Shown here: positions 1-5,991 of the stretch, in pieces | Numbering within the stretch: position 1 is the stretch's first letter | Layout of the letters: the number at the start of each line of letters is the position of its first letter | NCBI GenBank assembly: GCA_910584695.1 | Contig: CAJUBR010000105.1 | Span: forward strand, 1 to 7,374 | Reading direction: 5' to 3' | DNA length: 7,374 nucleotides | Source of the DNA: an uncultured Lachnospiraceae bacterium | GTDB taxonomy: Bacteria > Bacillota > Clostridia > Lachnospirales > Lachnospiraceae | The notes under the pieces: generated by a model | What the model was told of the DNA's origin: nothing | What the model saw: only the letters and a program-made list of their open reading frames with translations | Database searches by the model: none | Made by a program: the position numbers and the translations under genes

Positions 1-239
1 GGAAAGGAGACTACCTGAATCTGGGTGCAGGTGCGGAAACAGGAATCTACAAAGGAGGAGAGCCATTCTGGGATGTAGCAGTGGGTGATGCAATGTCAAT
101 AACACTAACCCTATATGATAAGGATGGGAATACCATTATGTGCTATATGCCGGATGACCCACAGTGGTGGATTACAGGATTTGATTCAATGACACAGGAT
201 ATTGACCCGGACGATATAACGGTGGGTAGTGTTAAATGA
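1..239 (+). CDS. DUF4474 domain protein, 3' end only
   Basis: The gene enters from the left edge and its last 78 codons are visible, reading from base 3 to the TGA at 237-239. The protein segment contains LGAGAETGIYKGG, then a tryptophan-containing stretch, a TLYDKDGN turn and PQWWITGF. I recognise this as the C-terminal half of the DUF4474 domain, found at the end of secreted or toxin-like proteins in Clostridia; its biochemical activity is not known to me. The reading frame stops just after an acidic DPDD segment. Family members often continue a little further, and the next frame encodes MYEKTELEKGFK (239-277), which could be the lost tail after a frameshift. The gene is probably the end of another effector module upstream of the toxin operon. 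The family call is from memory of the pattern; the start lies outside the window. Confidence 0.72.
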   Translation, partial: KGDYLNLGAGAETGIYKGGEPFWDVAVGDAMSITLTLYDKDGNTIMCYMPDDPQWWITGFDSMTQDIDPDDITVGSVK

Positions 240-300
240 TGTATGAAAAAACAGAGCTGGAAAAAGGGTTCAAATGAACCTTGAAAAATGCAGATATATT

Positions 301-556
301 TAGTCTGAGGTGACAGACGCCACACTTGCAGTACAGGAAAGCAATGCTCTGATCATTGTACCGACGGCGACGAACTCAAGAACAGTCAGCTGGCTGTGGT
401 TTGTTGAAGATGCAGGTAGTAAGGACATTTCGGATTTACGCATTTGTGGACAAGAAAGTGTTTGCGGTCTTTCTTGTGAACCAGCAAGTGATTGCAAGAG
501 GAATATATCTGCAAATAAAATTCAGTAACCAGCAGATTTGTTTATATTGGTATTGA
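301..556 (+). pseudogene. Possible decayed reading frame, unassigned
   Basis: Between the DUF4474 gene and the next promoter no ORF is convincing. One frame reads VTDATLAVQESNALIIVPTA from GTG 310 and continues to a TAA at 526-528. A second, overlapping frame (356-556) gives a more beta-strand-like stretch, with FRIYAFVDKKVFAVFLVNQQ at about 436-495. Joining the first frame to the second near base 415 would make one more protein-like product, which suggests a frameshifted remnant. Neither frame has a good ribosome binding site, and I do not recognise either product. It may equally be non-coding DNA. No RNA gene or mobile element end is apparent in 278-552. Confidence 0.25.
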
Positions 557-582
557 ATGATTAGAATTAAATATTGTATAAT
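553..582 (+). promoter_or_regulatory. Sigma-A-like promoter
   Basis: TTGAAT at 553-558 and a perfect TATAAT at 577-582 are separated by 18 bases, with A/T-rich DNA around them. This is a plausible vegetative promoter, starting transcription near 589. It could drive the operon that begins at 752, or only the short structured leader that follows. The -35 box matches the consensus at four of six positions. Confidence 0.55.
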
Positions 583-664
583 GTCCATAGCAATGATTTG
601 CTTTTCGTATTTTGTTTGTTGTGGTGACTACATTATACCAAAAAGGGAGGTCATTGCTTTTTTA
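576..664 (+). ncRNA. Structured leader or small RNA with interlocked inverted repeats
   Basis: Two perfect inverted repeats interlock here: GTATAATGT (576-584) with ACATTATAC (630-638), and AGCAATGA (589-596) with TCATTGCT (651-658). The second pair would lie at the very 5' end and near the 3' end of a transcript from the promoter at 553-582, and is followed by a T-run (657-663), so a short RNA of about 75 nt is possible. The segment also carries GTGGTGACTACATTATACC and then a strong AAAAGGGAGG (641-650). That resembles the leader of clostridial holin-like type I toxin genes, but no toxin ORF follows. I infer a decayed toxin leader or an attenuator; the first repeat overlaps the -10 box, so only the second would be fully transcribed. 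Confidence 0.35.
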
Positions 665-751
665 TTTGCAAACTCCTGAAAAATAAAGGCTTTTATAAAA
701 AAAATAAAGGTAATTGTTTGACACTACCAGGAATAAAAGGAGGGAAACAGC

Positions 752-1426
752 ATGACGACAAGAGAATACAAATTGAACTTGTGGAAGGAGTTTATGGAGC
801 AAACAGATTATATCAAAGACCGTGAGAAGGATACCATGGGAAGAATTGCAGGTACCTATGTGGATGACAATGCATTTCTGTTTCGTATCTATGAAGCATT
901 TATACAAAATGAGCGGTTTCTTGAGGATGAGAAAAATAGTGTGCAGTATGAACGGGATGGAGAGGACTATATCCTGTCCTATGAAGGAAAAGAGTGTATT
1001 TTTGAAAAAGAGGATTTTAGAAAAGTACTGACCGGGATGCTGGATCTTCTGGAAAATACCCTTCCGTTGGGAACGGTGGTGGATCTTAAAAAGGATGCAT
1101 ATAAAAATGTGCCAGAGGTAGAGCAGGTAGATCATATTCGGATGGTTATTACTTATCGTTTTCTGGGGGAAGAACAGGATGGCTACTATTTTCCATATGC
1201 GGGAGTTGTATATCCTACCGGAATGCTGGGAAGAAAGGAAGTTCTATATTTTACAAGACCATTGGTGGACCGAGTGGTAAAGGAAGGCTATCGTGATGAA
1301 AAGGAGGATGCCTATGTCTATCTAATGAAAAAAGAACTGGTGATTGAAAAAGGAAAAAACTCATATGGATATGCTAAAAAAGAAGATATAGAGGAATTTA
1401 ACAGGAAGGTAAAAAAGGGGGAGTGA
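752..1426 (+). CDS. DUF4176 domain protein, LXG toxin accessory factor
   Basis: This 224-residue protein starts at the ATG at 752, with AGGAGG at 738-743 eight bases upstream. The N-terminal part (about 1-95) is charged and mostly helical; I do not recognise it. From residue about 104 the sequence LPLGTVVDLKKD, then an aromatic stretch with YFPYAGVVYPTGMLG, then VVKEGYRDEKED, matches the DUF4176 pattern. DUF4176 proteins sit beside type VIIb (LXG) toxin genes in Bacillota, and I recall one being reported as a chaperone or targeting factor binding its cognate LXG toxin. No signal peptide or membrane segment is visible, so it should be cytoplasmic. It is the first gene of the operon, four bases before the next gene. 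The family is fairly sure; the chaperone role is inferred from context. Confidence 0.8.
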   Translation: MTTREYKLNLWKEFMEQTDYIKDREKDTMGRIAGTYVDDNAFLFRIYEAFIQNERFLEDEKNSVQYERDGEDYILSYEGKECIFEKEDFRKVLTGMLDLLENTLPLGTVVDLKKDAYKNVPEVEQVDHIRMVITYRFLGEEQDGYYFPYAGVVYPTGMLGRKEVLYFTRPLVDRVVKEGYRDEKEDAYVYLMKKELVIEKGKNSYGYAKKEDIEEFNRKVKKGE

Positions 1427-1430
1427 AGCA

Positions 1431-1739
1431 ATGGCAGATGATCGTTTGAAAATTGATAAAGAAAACCTGCGTATTCAGGCAGTTAATATAAAAGATGCAG
1501 TGGATCAGTACAAGCAGTTTGGGCAGAATCCATTTAGTGAGGAAATCACTGCAATGGAAGGAATGAATACGGATTTTATTGCTAAGTTTAAGGTCATGCT
1601 GGATGATTTGGATGATGGCAACAGCAAAGCAATAAAAGCATTAGAAGAAATTGCGGAACTGACAGAGGAGATATTGGAAACCTTTGAAAAGATAGATGAG
1701 GATGCTGCTGCATCTATGGGATTTGAAAGGGAGGAATAG
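1431..1739 (+). CDS. Small helical WXG100-like partner protein 1
   Basis: This acidic, almost wholly helical protein has 102 residues. It starts at ATG 1431 with GGGGGA at 1417-1422, which overlaps the end of the DUF4176 gene. The predicted shape is a helical hairpin: a first helix around residues 10-30, a break at GQNPFSEE (about 31-38), and a long second helix from MNTDF to the C-terminus. That layout fits the small ESX/WXG100-like and LXG-associated alpha-helical (Lap) proteins that bind LXG domains and target them to the type VIIb secretion apparatus. No WXG motif is present; the break is NPF instead. It lies between the DUF4176 gene and a second small helical gene, directly upstream of the toxin, as expected for a targeting partner. 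The partner role is inferred from size, fold and position. Confidence 0.72.
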   Translation: MADDRLKIDKENLRIQAVNIKDAVDQYKQFGQNPFSEEITAMEGMNTDFIAKFKVMLDDLDDGNSKAIKALEEIAELTEEILETFEKIDEDAAASMGFEREE

Positions 1740-1742
1740 AAA

Positions 1743-1958
1743 ATGGGATTAAGAATAAGTGCATCTTCTGCAAAAGGCCAGATCAGGCAGTATATCAGAC
1801 TAATAGACAACGTGGCAAAGCAGGCAGAAAAAAATTTTAAGGACATGGACTTTGAAAATGCAGACCGGAGGGAGGAAACGGAAGAGATCATCCAGAGGAT
1901 GGTCAAAGACTGTGAGGAAACCGCAGGAGATATGGAAAATACATACTTTGAGGAATAG
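1743..1958 (+). CDS. Small helical partner protein 2
   Basis: This 71-residue, highly charged helical protein starts at ATG 1743, with GGGAGG inside the last codons of the preceding gene (about 1728-1734). It has two predicted helices: about 8-38 (QIRQYIRLIDNVAKQAEKNF) and about 43-68. I see no catalytic motif and no membrane segment. LXG toxin operons typically carry two small helical proteins that assemble with the toxin's N-terminal domain, and this gene sits where the second is expected, 11 bases before the toxin start. The last 20 codons are duplicated at 4085-4147, showing that the downstream tandem duplication began inside this gene. Only one intact copy exists in the window, so it would have to serve every toxin that carries this delivery module. 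Confidence 0.7.
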   Translation: MGLRISASSAKGQIRQYIRLIDNVAKQAEKNFKDMDFENADRREETEEIIQRMVKDCEETAGDMENTYFEE

Positions 1959-3000
1959 GGGGAGAAAAAATGCGGACTGATTTAAAATTAAATTACGGAG
2001 TATTGGATGCAGTCTCAGACAGAATCAAAGCCTATCATGATGCCATAGAGGATATGGATCAGGCACTGGAGGAATTAAAAGGGGTGCTGGAGAACCAGGA
2101 ATCCGAAGCGGTGGAAAAGCTGCTGGAAAAGATTGGGAGCACAACGACGAATCTGGGAGGCAAAAAGACAACGCTGAAGCAGTTAAAGGACATACTGGAT
2201 GACTATACGGAAGATATGGAATCCTTTGTAGGGGCAGTAAACAGAAATGGACAAGTCCGTGCAGATCAGTATGATATATGGTATAATATCAAACAGATCG
2301 AGAGTCCTGTGGATATGTTGGAATACAATGCTTCTGTAGCAGCATGGGGAAACAGTTCATGGAGTTTTCCCTTTGAGGATGAGGAGGGGAAACAGAAAAG
2401 GGAAAAGGAGGAAAGGAATTACCAGAGGCTGGAAAATCTCCGTACTGGTAAACTGGCATCTCTGGTGAGACGGTTACAGCAGAATGTGTCCGACCTGTGG
2501 GATATCTATAACAACTATATCAAGCCGTTTGAGAAAAAAGATGATGATTACCGGAAACGTCTGAATGCGATATATAAAGACCGGACAAGCGGTAAAGATA
2601 AATGGAAGAATTTCTGGGACAGTTTTGGGAGTATATCGGCTGCTTTTCTAAAGTCTTTTGTAGTGGCCTTTGCGGCAGCTTTTGTACTGGCACTGGCACC
2701 GGGCTGGTTAATTGTGGGAGCATTGGCAGTGGTAGCGGTGGGATGTGTTGTCATGGCAAATGTACCGGAGGAATCGGTGCCAAGCTGGCTGAGTGGAGCG
2801 AAAAAAGTAGCGGACGCTGTAGCAGACGAGGCAATGAAGGTACTAGAATACGGACCGATAGTACTGGTGGAGGATATCGGACAGGGATTAATGGATGAGA
2901 TACAGACACCGGAGGGGATTGCGGCGGTATCGGGTACAGTTGTTGGATTTGTCACTGGAGGGATTGCTGGGGCGAAAGTGAAACCAAAGGTGGAAGCGAA
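1894..3000 (+). repeat. Delivery-module repeat, copy A
   Basis: This is the first copy of a long direct repeat whose second copy lies at 4083-5189, with an ungapped constant offset of 2189 bases. It spans the last 20 codons of partner gene 2, the ribosome binding site and about the first 343 codons of the toxin gene. Divergence is uneven. There are five substitutions between 1970 and 2138, none that I can see between 2139 and 2537, and then many synonymous changes from about 2538 to the end. The similarity ends where the toxin tails become unrelated. Confidence 0.92.
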
Positions 3001-3487
3001 GATAGAAAGTCTTAAGAAAAAATCTGTAGTTTATGGTTCGGATGATATTGCAAATTATGAGTTTAATATGGTTGAAAACCCTGGACCATTAGCAGAAATT
3101 GAGGGTAATCCGGCATCTAATTTTTATGGTGGCAGATATAATGTGGAAGTGTTACCTGAGGACACAATATACTATAGAGCAGGACAAAATGGTAAGCCAT
3201 TAGGACAATGGTTTACTACTGAACCGGCAGAATCCGTAGTAAAAGTTAGAATCGACACTGCAGTAAAGCCTCAGTGGATAGACCCCGTTACAGGAGAAAT
3301 AACAGGTACATCAGTGATTGATGTGAATTATGCAATCAAGATTCCTCAAGGAACTACTGTTTATACTGGACCTGTGGGTCCCCAAGGTGGAGTATATTGT
3401 GGAGGAAGTGATATAATACAGATTTTTATAGAAAAACCATGGAATATAGATGGTATTGAAATAATTAGTCAAACACCATTGAACTAA
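1970..3487 (+). CDS. LXG-type polymorphic toxin A, possible ADP-ribosyltransferase-like tail
   Basis: A 505-residue protein starting at ATG 1970 with AGGGGGAG 6 bases upstream. Residues 1-220 are alpha-helical with no signal peptide and look like an LXG-type export domain, including DIWYNIKQIE (102-111) and a basic KQKREKEER stretch (141-149). Two hydrophobic segments follow, about 222-243 and 245-264, which could insert into or cross a membrane. A linker with TPEGIAAVSG and Gly-rich SG..VG..TGGIAG (313-334) ends in a Lys-rich junction (336-351). The tail, about 352-505, is unrelated to toxin B. It contains YYRAG (401-405), GQWFTTEP (412-419), IPQGTTVYTG (458-467) and GGVYCGGSDIIQIFIEKPW (473-491). 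This order (Arg in a first strand, WFT in a second, E/Q in a late strand) is reminiscent of ADP-ribosyltransferase toxins such as the TreTu type. I cannot confirm it, and the activity is a guess. An immunity-like gene follows 14 bases later. Confidence 0.8.
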   Translation: MRTDLKLNYGVLDAVSDRIKAYHDAIEDMDQALEELKGVLENQESEAVEKLLEKIGSTTTNLGGKKTTLKQLKDILDDYTEDMESFVGAVNRNGQVRADQYDIWYNIKQIESPVDMLEYNASVAAWGNSSWSFPFEDEEGKQKREKEERNYQRLENLRTGKLASLVRRLQQNVSDLWDIYNNYIKPFEKKDDDYRKRLNAIYKDRTSGKDKWKNFWDSFGSISAAFLKSFVVAFAAAFVLALAPGWLIVGALAVVAVGCVVMANVPEESVPSWLSGAKKVADAVADEAMKVLEYGPIVLVEDIGQGLMDEIQTPEGIAAVSGTVVGFVTGGIAGAKVKPKVEAKIESLKKKSVVYGSDDIANYEFNMVENPGPLAEIEGNPASNFYGGRYNVEVLPEDTIYYRAGQNGKPLGQWFTTEPAESVVKVRIDTAVKPQWIDPVTGEITGTSVIDVNYAIKIPQGTTVYTGPVGPQGGVYCGGSDIIQIFIEKPWNIDGIEIISQTPLN

Positions 3488-3501
3488 GAGAGGTATTTAT
3501 A

Positions 3502-3816
3502 ATGGAAAAATTGAATTTAGAGATTGTAAAAGCATTATTTGTCCAGTTAGAACAATATTTAAAAGAATATGGGGATAATGATATTGCTAATCAATATAGA
3601 ATAGTAAAGAATATAATTTATACAATTAATTCAGATATGGAAGAGGGAGAAAAGATTAGTAGTATAGTCTGTAATTATAAGAAACTGTTTCCGGCACGGG
3701 GAGGATTGTCTGAATTTTATATTTGGAATGATGATTTTAAAAAAAGAAAAGAATTAAACGCACCATTTAATGAAATCAGAGAAAATTTATGGAATATTAT
3801 GAAAAACTACATCTAA
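3502..3816 (+). CDS. Putative immunity protein for toxin A
   Basis: A 104-residue protein starting at ATG 3502, preceded by AGAGAGG (3487-3493) that begins at the toxin's stop codon. It is predicted to be mainly helical, with NLEIVKALFVQLEQYLKEYG at residues 5-24, then QYRIVKNIIYTIN and an aromatic LSEFYIWNDDF stretch. No signal peptide or membrane helix is visible, so it should act in the cytoplasm. The immediate position after a polymorphic toxin tail, small size and AT-rich composition matching the tail (unlike the delivery module) make it the likely specific inhibitor of toxin A. I do not recognise a named immunity family. The function is inferred from gene order. Confidence 0.7.
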   Translation: MEKLNLEIVKALFVQLEQYLKEYGDNDIANQYRIVKNIIYTINSDMEEGEKISSIVCNYKKLFPARGGLSEFYIWNDDFKKRKELNAPFNEIRENLWNIMKNYI

Positions 3817-3856
3817 TTATATTATAATTGAAGAAGGTTTTACCATAATATAATTA
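3814..3856. repeat. AT-rich inverted repeat after the toxin A immunity gene
   Basis: Perfect 12-base arms, TAATTATATTAT (3814-3825) and ATAATATAATTA (3845-3856), flank a 19-base loop. The left arm contains the TAA stop of the immunity gene. The stem has no G/C pair and no T-run after it, so it is a poor intrinsic terminator. It may be a weak processing or termination hairpin, or a short insertion scar near the duplication join. Confidence 0.5.
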
Positions 3857-4082
3857 TATGTTTGGACAAATTAGGTGCAGACATCAGAGGGATATGTTTA
3901 CTATCTGTTGCTGAAAATATAAAGATATTTAATTATAGTTATACTTTAGTTTCGGGCTATTTAATTCTTGCTGAAATAAATCTGTCTTTCTTTCTCATAT
4001 TAAAAGCAGTGGAGGTAAGGGGACGGATTTATTTTTTTAATTTTCCCGTGGAGGGGTCTTATTGTTAATAAAGGAAGTTATT
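3857..4082. other. Non-coding spacer before the duplicated module
   Basis: No convincing gene lies here. A 68-codon open frame from TTG 3862 to about 4068 has no ribosome binding site and gives a hydrophobic, unrecognised product. The stretch holds one GGGGACGGATTTA (4019-4031), followed by T/A-rich DNA and CCCGTGGAGGGG. It is not related to the spacer before the first toxin. It is DNA inserted or retained between the toxin A immunity gene and the repeat start at 4083. Confidence 0.4.
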
Positions 4083-5189
4083 AGATGATGGTCAAAGGCT
4101 GTGAGGAAACGGCAGGGGATATGGAAAGTACATATTTTGAGGAATAGGGGGATAAAAAATGCGGACTGATTTAAAATTAAATTACGGAGTATTGGATGCA
4201 GTCTCAGCCAGAATCAAAGCCTATCATGATGCCATAGAGGATATGGATCAGGCACTGGAGGGGTTAAAAGGGGTGCTGGAGAACCAGGAATCCAAAGCGG
4301 TGGAAAAGCTGCTGGAAAAGATTGGGGGCACAACGACGAATCTGGGAGGCAAAAAGACAACGCTGAAGCAGTTAAAGGACATACTGGATGACTATACGGA
4401 AGATATGGAATCCTTTGTAGGGGCAGTAAACAGAAATGGACAAGTCCGTGCAGATCAGTATGATATATGGTATAATATCAAACAGATCGAGAGTCCTGTG
4501 GATATGTTGGAATACAATGCTTCTGTAGCAGCATGGGGAAACAGTTCATGGAGTTTTCCCTTTGAGGATGAGGAGGGGAAACAGAAAAGGGAAAAGGAGG
4601 AAAGGAATTACCAGAGGCTGGAAAATCTCCGTACTGGTAAACTGGCATCTCTGGTGAGACGGTTACAGCAGAATGTGTCCGACCTGTGGGATATCTATAA
4701 CAACTATATCAAGCCGTTTGAGAAAACAGATGATGATTACCGGAAACGTCTGAATGCGATCTATAATGACCGGACAAGTGGTAAAGATAAATGGAAGAAT
4801 TTCTGGGACAGCTTTGGAAGTATATCAGCCGCATTTATCAAGTCATTTGCGGTGGCCTTTGCCGCAGCATTTGTACTGGCACTGGCACCGGGCTGGCTGA
4901 TTGTGGGAGCACTGGCAGTGTTAGCGGTGGGATGTGTCGTCATGGCAAATGTCCCGGAGGAATCAGTACCAAGCTGGCTGAGTGGAGCGAAAAAGGTGGC
5001 AGATTCTGTGGCAGATAAGGCAGTACAGGTATTGGAGGAGGGACCAATCGTACTGGTGGAGGATATCGGACAGGGATTTATGGATCAGATACAGACACCG
5101 GAGGGGATTGCGGCAGTATCCGGTGAGATTATTGGAGGAATTGCTGGAGGAATTGCTGGGACGAAGGTGAAGGCGAAGATAAAGGCAAA
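4083..5189 (+). repeat. Delivery-module repeat, copy B
   Basis: This is the second copy of the repeat at 1894-3000, aligned without gaps at an offset of 2189. Its left end falls inside the coding sequence of partner gene 2 and its right end at the Lys-rich junction before the toxin tail. At four sites (for example AAACAG at 4724-4729 and CTATAATGAC at 4760-4769) this copy agrees with the partial third copy near the window end rather than with copy A. Confidence 0.92.
4085..4147 (+). pseudogene. 3' scar of partner gene 2
   Basis: A 20-codon remnant begins at ATG 4085 and ends at TAG 4145-4147. It repeats the C-terminus of the 71-residue helical partner, including VKGCEETAGDM and STYFEE, with a few substitutions. 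The first two-thirds of the gene are missing. It retains the AGGGGGAT ribosome binding site for toxin B just after it (4146-4153). It marks the left breakpoint of the tandem duplication. It could be translated as a mini-ORF coupled to toxin B, but it is too short to be a functional partner. Confidence 0.85.
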
Positions 5190-5592
5190 GAAAGCGGAAG
5201 TTGAAAAAATATCTGAACCGGAAGAACCAAATGCAAAAGATATTGAGGATTGTATAAATTCTGCAGATGATATTTGGACTGCTGGAAAAAATGCATTAGA
5301 TAATTTTAATGTAGAAAATGCCTATGTGAAACCTAAACATTTATCTACAACAGGTGGAAATGGACAAAAATTTATTGGAGCAAGTAAAGAGGAAGCAGAG
5401 GCCATTTTGAAAGATGTGTTGACAAATGGTAAAATTGTTTCGATAACAGATAACGGATTAACTAAGGCGGGAAATGCAAGTTATGAAATTATAATTGATG
5501 CAGAGAAAGTAATAGGTACAAAAGGGGAGAACTTAGTAAAAATCGTAATTTCCAGCGATGGTGGTATGTTAAGTGCATATCCCGTAAAATAG
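4159..5592 (+). CDS. LXG-type polymorphic toxin B, probable BECR-fold RNase tail
   Basis: A 477-residue protein starting at ATG 4159, with AGGGGG at 4146-4151. Residues 1-343 closely match toxin A; the first differences are D17A, E35G, E46K and S57G. They form the same helical export domain and hydrophobic segments (about 222-264). The tail after the junction (TKVKAKIKAKKAEVEK, 335-350) is unrelated to toxin A. It carries KPKHLSTTGGNGQKF (391-405), a helix EEAEAILKDVLTNG (411-424), beta-strands with SYEIIIDAEKVIG, and a final VKIVISSDGGMLSAYP (460-475). A KH motif, a helix, strands and a closing SDG..xAYP strand are typical of Barnase-EndoU-ColicinE5/D-RelE (BECR) ribonuclease toxins of the Ntox type. 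H394 and nearby Lys and Ser/Thr residues are the obvious catalytic candidates. I infer an RNase; the exact family is not assigned. An immunity-like gene follows. Confidence 0.8.
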   Translation: MRTDLKLNYGVLDAVSARIKAYHDAIEDMDQALEGLKGVLENQESKAVEKLLEKIGGTTTNLGGKKTTLKQLKDILDDYTEDMESFVGAVNRNGQVRADQYDIWYNIKQIESPVDMLEYNASVAAWGNSSWSFPFEDEEGKQKREKEERNYQRLENLRTGKLASLVRRLQQNVSDLWDIYNNYIKPFEKTDDDYRKRLNAIYNDRTSGKDKWKNFWDSFGSISAAFIKSFAVAFAAAFVLALAPGWLIVGALAVLAVGCVVMANVPEESVPSWLSGAKKVADSVADKAVQVLEEGPIVLVEDIGQGFMDQIQTPEGIAAVSGEIIGGIAGGIAGTKVKAKIKAKKAEVEKISEPEEPNAKDIEDCINSADDIWTAGKNALDNFNVENAYVKPKHLSTTGGNGQKFIGASKEEAEAILKDVLTNGKIVSITDNGLTKAGNASYEIIIDAEKVIGTKGENLVKIVISSDGGMLSAYPVK

Positions 5593-5611
5593 AAGAAGAG
5601 AGGATATCAAT

Positions 5612-5884
5612 ATGGATATATTAAAAAAATTTTTACAAGCAGAAATTAATTCTAAAGAATATTATGAAAGTATTATTAGTTTTATTAATACATATGAAAT
5701 AAGAAAAGGTGAGTTTGAGGGGAATGAGTATGTTATTATGAAAATTGATAGAGACAATTTTATATTATTTCCAGAATATGATGATGGAGAAGAAGGTATT
5801 CAGATACCATTTTCACTATCGATGTATAAAAATAATTTAATAGATGAAATTAATAGATATGCTAGAGAAAAGAATATTATTTAA
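5612..5884 (+). CDS. Putative immunity protein for toxin B
   Basis: This acidic protein of 90 residues starts at ATG 5612 with AGAGAGG at 5597-5603, 19 bases after the toxin stop. It has a helical N-terminus (ILKKFLQAEINSKEYYESII), a strand-rich centre (EYVIMKIDRDNFILFPEY) followed by DDGEEG, and a C-terminal helix. No export signal or membrane segment is present. Small acidic cytoplasmic proteins directly behind an RNase-type toxin tail are usually the cognate inhibitor, and the acidity would suit binding a basic RNase active site. I do not recognise the family. It is very AT-rich, like the tail it follows. Confidence 0.68.
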   Translation: MDILKKFLQAEINSKEYYESIISFINTYEIRKGEFEGNEYVIMKIDRDNFILFPEYDDGEEGIQIPFSLSMYKNNLIDEINRYAREKNII

Positions 5885-5940
5885 TATAGTAAAATTGAAT
5901 CTGTTTAAGTCGATTAATTCAAAATTAAGTTGAGTAAAAC

Positions 5941-5991
5941 GGAACGAAAGAGAAGACAAAAATCAATGCAAAGAAAGTGGAGGCAGAAAAC
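5941..5991 (+). repeat. Delivery-module junction remnant before the TNT tail
   Basis: In the frame of the TNT ORF, these bases encode GTKEKTKINAKKVEAEN, which aligns with GTKVKAKIKAKKAEVEK at the end of toxin B's delivery module (5158-5208). An in-frame TAA at 5935-5937 lies just upstream, so nothing else of the delivery module remains. This shows that the TNT tail was once fused to a full-length toxin of this family. Confidence 0.8.

Noticed and set aside
265..282. Hairpin AGGGTTC-AAAT-GAACCTT after the DUF4474 gene as a terminator
   Set aside because: Only seven pairs including a G-T, and no T-run follows on the + strand. A T-run exists only on the minus strand, where no gene ends.
718..740. 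TTGACA at 718-723 as the -35 box of a second promoter for the operon
   Set aside because: No acceptable -10 box lies 16-18 bases downstream; that position is the ribosome binding site AGGAGGG.
662..1135. 157-codon minus-strand ORF over the DUF4176 gene
   Set aside because: It is antisense to a well-supported gene with a strong ribosome binding site; its product is a low-complexity hydrophobic shadow without a start signal.
2602..2898. 98-codon + strand ORF inside toxin A, Gly/Cys-rich
   Set aside because: It is an out-of-frame reading of the membrane segment, again present as a degraded version in copy B, with no independent signals.
2548..2955. 135-codon minus-strand ORF (Thr/Ala/Ser-rich) over the toxin A membrane segment
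   Set aside because: It mirrors Gly/Ala/Val codons of the hydrophobic segment on the + strand, and the same shadow appears over copy B. It has no ribosome binding site.
4019..4031. GGGGACGG motif as a REP or Y1-transposase-associated repeat
   Set aside because: Only one copy is present, with no partner in inverted orientation and no transposase nearby.
3862..4068. 68-codon ORF in the spacer, hydrophobic product
   Set aside because: The start is TTG with no ribosome binding site, no homologue is recognised, and length is within chance for AT-rich DNA.
1894..5189. Insertion sequence or transposon as the cause of the duplication
   Set aside because: No transposase, terminal inverted repeats or target-site duplication are visible at the module ends.
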